This document shows positions 33,612 to 38,637 of a DNA stretch of 38,637 nt, one piece after another. The notes below the pieces were generated by a model. It worked only from the letters and a program-made list of their open reading frames with translations. It was not told the DNA's origin and searched no databases. Origin of the DNA: Bacteroidaceae bacterium. GTDB lineage: Bacteria > Bacteroidota > Bacteroidia > Bacteroidales > Bacteroidaceae. The stretch spans positions 1 to 38,637 of the forward strand of contig JAIKZS010000103.1 in NCBI GenBank assembly GCA_024682035.1. The letters run 5' to 3'. Each line of letters starts with the position of its first letter. The stretch's first letter is position 1. The translations under genes and the position numbers were made by a program.

Positions 33612-34445
33612 TTATTTACCTCTAACTTCCTTTGGCCCTTTTCCTAGTCTTCTCTTCAAAAAGGTTGTAAATGATGCTTGCTCCTCAAATCCAAGTGCAT
33701 ATGCTACCTCAGCAACATTTAGTTGTGTGTTTTGTAACAAGTTAATGGCCTCTTTCGTAATACGACTGGCAATGATGTCGGTAGTGGTTTTCCCTGTCAC
33801 TTGTTTCACTACACGATTAAGATGGTTCACATGTATGGAAAGGCGTTGAGCATAATCAACAGCTGATCGCATCTCCAGTTTTTGCTTGGGGTAGGTAAGC
33901 GGGAATTGTCGATCAAGCAAAAGTAGAAAAAGTTCTACGGTACGCTGAGCAGCATTATGTTGTACTTTGTAAACTCTTTCTTCTTTTCCATGCATGCTTT
34001 CATATATAATAAGGTGTAGAATGCTATGCATCATTTCATCTTTCATCCCATCGTCAATTTTACTTACTTCTATCATCCTTTGAAAGAGTCTTTTCGTAGT
34101 GCTCATAGCTTCTTTGTTTAGAAATATGGCCTGATCAAGGGTAAGATCTAATAGTGGGGTGTTCAAAAAGAAACCCCATTCTTCTTTCTTGATAAACTCA
34201 TAGGTAAACATACAGGAAAAGCCTTTTTCTGCTTCCTTTTCAGTTAATGGCTCCCATGCTGACGGTAAAGCAGGATTGGCAAAGACAATGGTACCAGGTT
34301 CAATTTCTATGCATTTATCGGCATATGACAATTTGCCTCGCTCCAAAAACAGCGATACAATAAAATAATCGGCATAACTGAAAACGACCTTGTTCAGTCT
34401 TTTTCGGTGTTGCCAAACTTTGAAATATGCTTTTTCCTCAGTCAT
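33612..34445 (-). CDS. AraC-family transcriptional regulator
   Basis: A 277-residue regulator starting MTEEKAYFKVWQHRKRLNKV. The N-terminal cupin-like sensor spans about residues 20-150. The C-terminal AraC double helix-turn-helix spans about 180-275, with VDYAQRLSIHVNHLNRVVKQ, VTGKTTTDIIASRITKEAIN, VAEVAYALGFEEQASFTTFL and KRRLGKGPKEVR. It differs clearly from the other AraC gene in this window. It lies upstream of DUF1893 and the TonB receptor on the same strand, and may control them. It is divergent from queF. Confidence 0.94.
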   Translation of the reverse strand: MTEEKAYFKVWQHRKRLNKVVFSYADYFIVSLFLERGKLSYADKCIEIEPGTIVFANPALPSAWEPLTEKEAEKGFSCMFTYEFIKKEEWGFFLNTPLLDLTLDQAIFLNKEAMSTTKRLFQRMIEVSKIDDGMKDEMMHSILHLIIYESMHGKEERVYKVQHNAAQRTVELFLLLLDRQFPLTYPKQKLEMRSAVDYAQRLSIHVNHLNRVVKQVTGKTTTDIIASRITKEAINLLQNTQLNVAEVAYALGFEEQASFTTFLKRRLGKGPKEVRGK

Positions 34446-34494
34446 GGTGGATTAAAAAGATGTGAACTTGTGCGCGAAGATAGTACAAAATCGT

Positions 34495-34502
34495 TATCTT
34501 TG
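34495..34502 (+). promoter_or_regulatory. Probable queF promoter -7 element
   Basis: TATCTTTG matches TAnnTTTG, 17 bp before the queF start codon. No preQ1 riboswitch was seen: the leader is too short. A weaker minus-strand TATCTTCG (34482-34475) may serve the divergent AraC gene. Confidence 0.65.
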
Positions 34503-34519
34503 CAAAAAAATAGTACAAT

Positions 34520-34975
34520 ATGGAAGAAAAGAGAGCCACTCTTAAATCCTTGGGTAAGCAAACTGTATATCGTCAAGATTATGCACCTGAGGTGTTGGAA
34601 GCATTTGATAACAAGCATACAGATAATGATTATTGGGTACGTTTCAATTGTCCCGAATTCACCAGTTTGTGTCCTATTACTGGTCAACCTGATTTTGCTG
34701 AAATTCGTATTGGCTACATCCCAGACATTAAAATGGTGGAAAGTAAGAGTTTGAAGTTATATTTGTTTAGTTTTCGTAATCATGGCGCTTTTCATGAGGA
34801 TTGCGTAAATATTATCATGAAAGACTTGATACGTCTGATGGATCCCAAGTATATTGAGGTGACGGGCTTTTTTACACCACGTGGTGGTATTTCTATTCAT
34901 CCTTTTGCCAATTATGGGCGATCTGGCACAAAATATGAGCAACTAGCTGAAGACCGATTGTTCAAACATGAATAA
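34520..34975 (+). CDS. queF: NADPH-dependent 7-cyano-7-deazaguanine reductase
   Basis: A 151-residue unimodal QueF that reduces preQ0 to preQ1, the last free-base step of queuosine synthesis. Catalytic Cys51 lies in [12 protein letters not shown], Asp58 is 7 residues on, and Glu93 lies in HGAFHED, matching B. subtilis C55/D62/E97. The NADPH/QueF motif [15 protein letters not shown] and the C-terminal [15 protein letters not shown] are present. Its product is the substrate of tgt, 30 kb away in the same window. No queCDE genes are next to it. It has its own promoter and terminator, hence is monocistronic. Confidence 0.97.
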   Translation: MEEKRATLKSLGKQTVYRQDYAPEVLEAFDNKHTDNDYWVRFNCPEFTSLCPITGQPDFAEIRIGYIPDIKMVESKSLKLYLFSFRNHGAFHEDCVNIIMKDLIRLMDPKYIEVTGFFTPRGGISIHPFANYGRSGTKYEQLAEDRLFKHE

Positions 34976-34978
34976 ATA

Positions 34979-35007
34979 AAAAGGCTGCGAGATAGTCGCA
35001 GCCTTTT
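34979..35007. terminator. Bidirectional terminator between queF and aspS
   Basis: A 12-bp perfect stem AAAAGGCTGCGA/TCGCAGCCTTTT around a 5-nt loop. T-rich tracts follow on both strands, ending queF and aspS. Confidence 0.9.
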
Positions 35008-35028
35008 CTTGTTTGCAAAACAACTTCA

Positions 35029-36789
35029 TTATTCTTTCAACTCAATTTTCAAAGACAGCTCATCAAGTTGTTTTTGTTCGATTGCAGAAGGAGCTTCTAA
35101 CATCACGTCGCGTCCGTTGTTATTTTTCGGGAATGCAATGCAGTCGCGAATGCTATCCAACCCGGCAAAGATGCTAACCCAACGGTCCAACCCATAAGCC
35201 AGACCTCCATGAGGTGGAGCCCCATATTTAAATGCATTCATTAAGAAGCCAAATTGCTCTTGAGCTTTTTCTGGCGTGAAGCCCAGTATCTCGAACATCT
35301 TAGCTTGCAATTTCGGATCGTGAATACGAATAGAACCGCCACCAACTTCTATACCATTACATACCATATCATAAGCATCAGCACGCACGTCTTCAGGTTT
35401 GGTGTCGAGCAATGGAATGTCTTCGTCTTTAGGGTGAGTGAATGGATGGTGCATAGCCATCAAACGATTCTCTTCATCACTCCACTCAAACATTGGAAAG
35501 TCAACTACCCATAGTAAAGCAAATTTGTTTTTATCGCGCAAGCCTAAGTCTTCGGCCACTTTTAGACGCAATTCACAAAGTTGTTTACGAGTTTTCATCA
35601 CATCCTCACCACTCAATATTAAGATCAGGTCACCAGGTTGAGCACCAAAGGCTTCCTTCATTTGTTGTAATACCTCTTGTGAATAGAATTTGTCAACGCT
35701 TGATTTTACTTTTCCATCAGCTTCAACTCGGGCATAGACCATACCCTTAGCACCAATTTGTGGACGCTTCACATATTCTGTCAAAGCGTCTAGCTGTTTG
35801 CGAGTGAATGTTGCTGCACCTTCTGCACAGATACCACCTACATATGCAGCATTGTCAAATACACTGAATCCATGGCCTTTCATGATATCCATCAGTTCTA
35901 CGAACTTCATGCCGAATCGCAGGTCTGGCTTATCGCTACCATAATACTTCATAGCATCAGCCCAAGGCATACGCATAAAAGGTTCCTCACCTAAATCAAT
36001 GCCACGAATCGTTTTAAACAAGTGTTTAGCCATTCCTTCAAACAACTCAATCACGTCATCTTGGGTTACAAACGACATTTCGCAGTCAATTTGCGTGAAC
36101 TCTGGCTGACGGTCGGCTCGAAGGTCTTCGTCACGAAAACATTTTGCTATTTGGAAATATCTGTCAAAGCCTGCCACCATAAGTAATTGTTTCAAGGTTT
36201 GTGGACTTTGAGGCAATGCATAAAACTGGCCCGGATTCATTCGTGAAGGTACCACAAAATCGCGTGCTCCTTCAGGAGTAGAACCTATCAAAACTGGTGT
36301 TTCTACCTCAATGAACCCATGATTGTCAAGATAGTTACGTACCTCTATGGTCATCTTGTGTCTGAGTTCAAGATTCTTGCGCACAGCATTTCTTCTCAAA
36401 TCAAGATAGCGATATTTCATTCTCAGGTCATCCCCACCATCTGTATTGTCCTCAATGGTAAATGGAGGCGTTATGGCAGCATTCAGTACATTTAGCTTGT
36501 CAACAATGATTTCTATATCACCCGTAGGCAAGTTCTTGTTTTTGTTAAAACGCTCATTAACGATACCTGTTATTTGGATTACATATTCACGTCCCAATTT
36601 GTTGGCCTCTTCGCACAAGGTAGAATTCACCTCTTCATTGAAAACCAACTGTGTGATGCCGTAGCGATCGCGCAGGTCTATGAAGGTCATGCCACCCATT
36701 TTACGGGAGCGTTGTACCCAACCAGACAGCGTTACCTGCTTGTTAACATCAGCAATACGGAGTTCTCCGCAGTTATGTGTTCTATACAT
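35029..36789 (-). CDS. aspS: Aspartyl-tRNA synthetase
   Basis: A 586-residue bacterial-type class II synthetase. An N-terminal OB-fold anticodon domain (about 1-110, with [20 protein letters not shown]) precedes the catalytic core. Motif 1 ([20 protein letters not shown]), motif 2 ([20 protein letters not shown]) and motif 3 ([10 protein letters not shown]) are present. The bacterial GAD insertion spans about 300-410. It charges tRNA-Asp in the cytoplasm. No companion GatCAB genes are nearby, so misacylation for Asn cannot be judged here. It has its own promoter and shares a terminator with queF. Confidence 0.98.
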   Translation of the reverse strand: MYRTHNCGELRIADVNKQVTLSGWVQRSRKMGGMTFIDLRDRYGITQLVFNEEVNSTLCEEANKLGREYVIQITGIVNERFNKNKNLPTGDIEIIVDKLNVLNAAITPPFTIEDNTDGGDDLRMKYRYLDLRRNAVRKNLELRHKMTIEVRNYLDNHGFIEVETPVLIGSTPEGARDFVVPSRMNPGQFYALPQSPQTLKQLLMVAGFDRYFQIAKCFRDEDLRADRQPEFTQIDCEMSFVTQDDVIELFEGMAKHLFKTIRGIDLGEEPFMRMPWADAMKYYGSDKPDLRFGMKFVELMDIMKGHGFSVFDNAAYVGGICAEGAATFTRKQLDALTEYVKRPQIGAKGMVYARVEADGKVKSSVDKFYSQEVLQQMKEAFGAQPGDLILILSGEDVMKTRKQLCELRLKVAEDLGLRDKNKFALLWVVDFPMFEWSDEENRLMAMHHPFTHPKDEDIPLLDTKPEDVRADAYDMVCNGIEVGGGSIRIHDPKLQAKMFEILGFTPEKAQEQFGFLMNAFKYGAPPHGGLAYGLDRWVSIFAGLDSIRDCIAFPKNNNGRDVMLEAPSAIEQKQLDELSLKIELKE

Positions 36790-36813
36790 ATTAATATTAG
36801 TTTAAAATTTGTG

Positions 36814-36845
36814 CAAAAATACATTATGTGTGTCAAATAAGCAAA
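36814..36845 (-). promoter_or_regulatory. aspS promoter
   Basis: The minus strand has TTTG (36845-36842), a 20-bp spacer and TATTTTTG (36821-36814), 25 bp before the start codon. Confidence 0.72.
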
Positions 36846-36883
36846 TTTTTCGGGCTTTAGCTGAGTTTGTATGAAATAATTGT

Positions 36884-36891
36884 TACATTTG
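36884..36891 (+). promoter_or_regulatory. Probable dcuB promoter -7 element
   Basis: TACATTTG matches TAnnTTTG, 38 bp before the dcuB start codon. A TTTG at 36866-36869 is only 14 bp upstream, closer than usual. No FNR-type TTGAT-N4-ATCAA site was seen. Confidence 0.6.
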
Positions 36892-36928
36892 CGTACATAA
36901 AATACATGTTCTAATAATAGTTAAAAAA

Positions 36929-38272
36929 ATGGCATTAATGATTATTCAATTGCTGGTCGTACTTGGTGCCCTCTACGTGGGTTCTCGTTACGGCAGCTTA
37001 GCACTTGGTGCTATCTCTGGAATTGGTTTAGCAATTTTGGTGTTAGGGTTCGGAATGAAGCCGGGTTCACCTCCTACAGATGTTATCTACATCATCATTG
37101 CTGCTGTTACTTGTGCTGGTATGATGCATGCATCAGGTGGTATGGACTGGCTTATTCAAATTGCGGAACGCATGCTTCGCAAGCATCCTGATCGTATTAC
37201 TTTTTTTGCTCCACTGGCAACATTTTTCTTGACTGTACTGGTAGGAACAGGGCATGTGGTTTATACGCTAATGCCTATTATCTGTGACATAGCTCTGAAG
37301 AAAGGTATTCGTCCGGAACGCCCTTGTGCAGTGGCTTCCATCGCTTCTCAAGTGGGTATTACTTGTTCTCCCATTGCAGCTGCCGTGGTAGCATTCACTA
37401 CCATTTCTGCGGCTAATGGTTTCAATGTATCTATCCCTCAAGTGCTGATGGTAACTATTCCTGCTTGTTTGTGTGGTTTGATAACAGCTTCGGCATTTAG
37501 TTATAAACGCGGCAAGGACCTAGATAAAGACCCTGTATTCCAAAAGAGATGTCAAGATCCAGAATTATACCATTATATGTATGGCAATTCTGCTACAACA
37601 CTCGACAAAGAAATATCCAAAGATGCTAAGCGTGCGGTGTATATTTTTTTGGCAGCTCTCTGTTTGATTGTTTTTTTCGCTGGATTTCAGGAGATGCTAC
37701 CTCATTATCCCAAGGCTGATGGAACAACAGAAGTTTTGAAGATGAATATTGTAATACAGATTGTGATGATATCGGCAGCTGCTTTGATGATTATTTTTTG
37801 CAAAGCTAAGCCAAAGGTTGCTGTAAACGGTTCTGTATGGCAGAGTGGAATGGTAGCAGTGGTTGCTATTTATGGAATTGCTTGGCTAGCCGATACTTAT
37901 TTTAGCAATTACCTGACTGAGATGCAGGCGGGTTTAGATGATATTGTGGCTAAATATAATTGGACAATTGCAATTGCTCTCTTCCTGGTGTCAATGCTTG
38001 TCAATTCTCAAGGTGCTACAGTGGTATCTATGATGCCTTTGGCATATTCGTTGGGCATTCCAGGACCAGTGCTGTTAGGTGTATTGCCAAGTGTATATAG
38101 TTACTTCTTTATTCCAAATTATCCGTCTGATATTGCTACTGTAAACTTTGACCGAAGTGGCACTACGGTGATTGGAAAGTATCTGCTGAACCATAGTTTC
38201 ATGATGCCAGGAATGGTATGTGTAGTAACTTCTACCATTGTATCGTATTTTATCGCTTCAATCGTCTTTTAG
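36929..38272 (+). CDS. dcuB: Anaerobic C4-dicarboxylate transporter, DcuA/DcuB family
   Basis: A 447-residue inner-membrane carrier with about 10-12 helices. It begins MALMIIQLLVVLGALYVGSR. Family motifs include SGGMDWLIQIAERMLRKHPD, GTGHVVYTLMPIICDIALKK, GIRPERPCAVASIASQVGIT and the C-terminal SYFFIPNYPSDIATVNFDRS. Dcu carriers exchange fumarate, malate or aspartate for succinate in fumarate-respiring anaerobes, which fits Bacteroidales energy metabolism. DcuA and DcuB cannot be separated with certainty from sequence alone. A GNAT gene begins 3 bp downstream and is likely cotranscribed. Confidence 0.95.
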   Translation: MALMIIQLLVVLGALYVGSRYGSLALGAISGIGLAILVLGFGMKPGSPPTDVIYIIIAAVTCAGMMHASGGMDWLIQIAERMLRKHPDRITFFAPLATFFLTVLVGTGHVVYTLMPIICDIALKKGIRPERPCAVASIASQVGITCSPIAAAVVAFTTISAANGFNVSIPQVLMVTIPACLCGLITASAFSYKRGKDLDKDPVFQKRCQDPELYHYMYGNSATTLDKEISKDAKRAVYIFLAALCLIVFFAGFQEMLPHYPKADGTTEVLKMNIVIQIVMISAAALMIIFCKAKPKVAVNGSVWQSGMVAVVAIYGIAWLADTYFSNYLTEMQAGLDDIVAKYNWTIAIALFLVSMLVNSQGATVVSMMPLAYSLGIPGPVLLGVLPSVYSYFFIPNYPSDIATVNFDRSGTTVIGKYLLNHSFMMPGMVCVVTSTIVSYFIASIVF

Positions 38273-38275
38273 TAT

Positions 38276-38637
38276 ATGAATAAGTTTCTTGTAGGCGAAC
38301 AGGTGAGACTTCGTGCGATGGAGCCAGAAGACTTGGATTTTTTATATCAAATGGAGAATGATCCTTCGCTTTGGTCAATTTCCAACTTTACGGTTCCATA
38401 TTCTAAGGCTGTGCTTCAATCCTACATTGATAACTCTATGAATGATATGTTCGCTGACCGTCAGCTACGTTTGGTTATTTGCGAACTTATTCAGAACCGT
38501 CCTATTGGTGTAATTGATATTACTGATTTTGAACCAATGCATGGAAGGGCTGAAATCGGAATATCGTTGTTGACGGAAGAACGAGGTAAGGGATATGCAG
38601 CAGAAGCCTTAGATTTGTTGAGTGACTATGTTTTTAC
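38276..38637 (+). CDS. GNAT-family N-acetyltransferase, 3' end cut by window edge
   Basis: About 120 residues are visible from the ATG at 38276. The sequence opens MNKFLVGEQVRLRAMEPEDL, a RimJ/RimL/SpeG-like start, continues through NDPSLWSISNFTVPYSKAVL, and reaches the beta-4/acetyl-CoA loop region IGISLLTEERGKGYAAEAL. The RGKGYA element is the pyrophosphate-binding Q/RxxGxG/A motif. It acetylates an amine of a small molecule or protein; spermidine or ribosomal-protein N-termini are typical substrates but cannot be chosen here. It starts 3 bp after dcuB. Confidence 0.9.
   Translation, partial: MNKFLVGEQVRLRAMEPEDLDFLYQMENDPSLWSISNFTVPYSKAVLQSYIDNSMNDMFADRQLRLVICELIQNRPIGVIDITDFEPMHGRAEIGISLLTEERGKGYAAEALDLLSDYVF

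Noticed and set aside
34503..34519. preQ1 riboswitch ahead of queF
   Set aside because: The predicted leader is about 10-15 nt, too short for an aptamer.

Overview
The window comes from a Bacteroidota chromosome, almost certainly order Bacteroidales and probably Prevotellaceae or Bacteroidaceae. The evidence is moderate AT-richness, repeated matches to the Bacteroidota promoter (TTTG, about 19 bp, TAnnTTTG), few Shine-Dalgarno sites, TonB-dependent outer-membrane proteins, and a gene set typical of anaerobic Bacteroidales: a Lon-tgt-LptF/G operon, DcuB, a DPP-like S9 peptidase, and LpxK next to SppA. Most of it is ordinary core genome, with no prophage, complete IS, CRISPR array or conjugative module.

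Layout. 1-1.1 kb: a truncated Bcr/CflA drug transporter downstream of a tRNA adenine-N6 methyltransferase (minus). 1.3-6.1 kb: lon-tgt-lptF/G operon (plus), closed by a two-way terminator shared with yebC. 6.3-9.6 kb: yebC and pheT (minus). 9.7-14.6 kb: patatin-like lipase, intracellular GH13 enzyme and a TonB-receptor-like outer-membrane protein (plus). 14.6-15.7 kb: a GC-rich gene-free stretch with a candidate structured RNA, short repeats and a long imperfect palindrome, followed by tRNA-Arg(UCU). 15.7-16.8 kb: exported SGNH esterase and VOC protein. 17.0 kb: tRNA-Phe(GAA). 17.1-22.1 kb: thiL, purine nucleoside phosphorylase, lpxK and sppA (minus). 22.2-26.6 kb: a MATE-DUF3737-PatB run and an RNA methyltransferase (minus). 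26.7-30.7 kb: S9 peptidase, AraC regulator and a convergent Crp/Fnr regulator. 30.7-31.0 kb: an orphan promoter-terminator unit. 31.0-34.4 kb: AraC regulator, DUF1893 protein and TonB receptor (minus). 34.5-38.6 kb: queF, aspS, dcuB and a truncated GNAT acetyltransferase.

How the genes relate. tgt and queF both serve queuosine tRNA modification but lie 30 kb apart. This TGT has lost all three zinc-binding cysteines of the family. LptF/G and LpxK serve the lipopolysaccharide envelope. The AraC, DUF1893 and TonB-receptor genes look like a small nutrient-uptake locus with an inverted repeat upstream.

The strongest candidates for something undescribed are the structured-RNA island at about 14.71-14.92 kb with the adjacent palindromic element, the orphan transcript unit at 30.76-30.96 kb, and the 19.0-19.2 kb repeats, one of which supplies half of a promoter. 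All are inferred from sequence alone; no database search or folding program was run.
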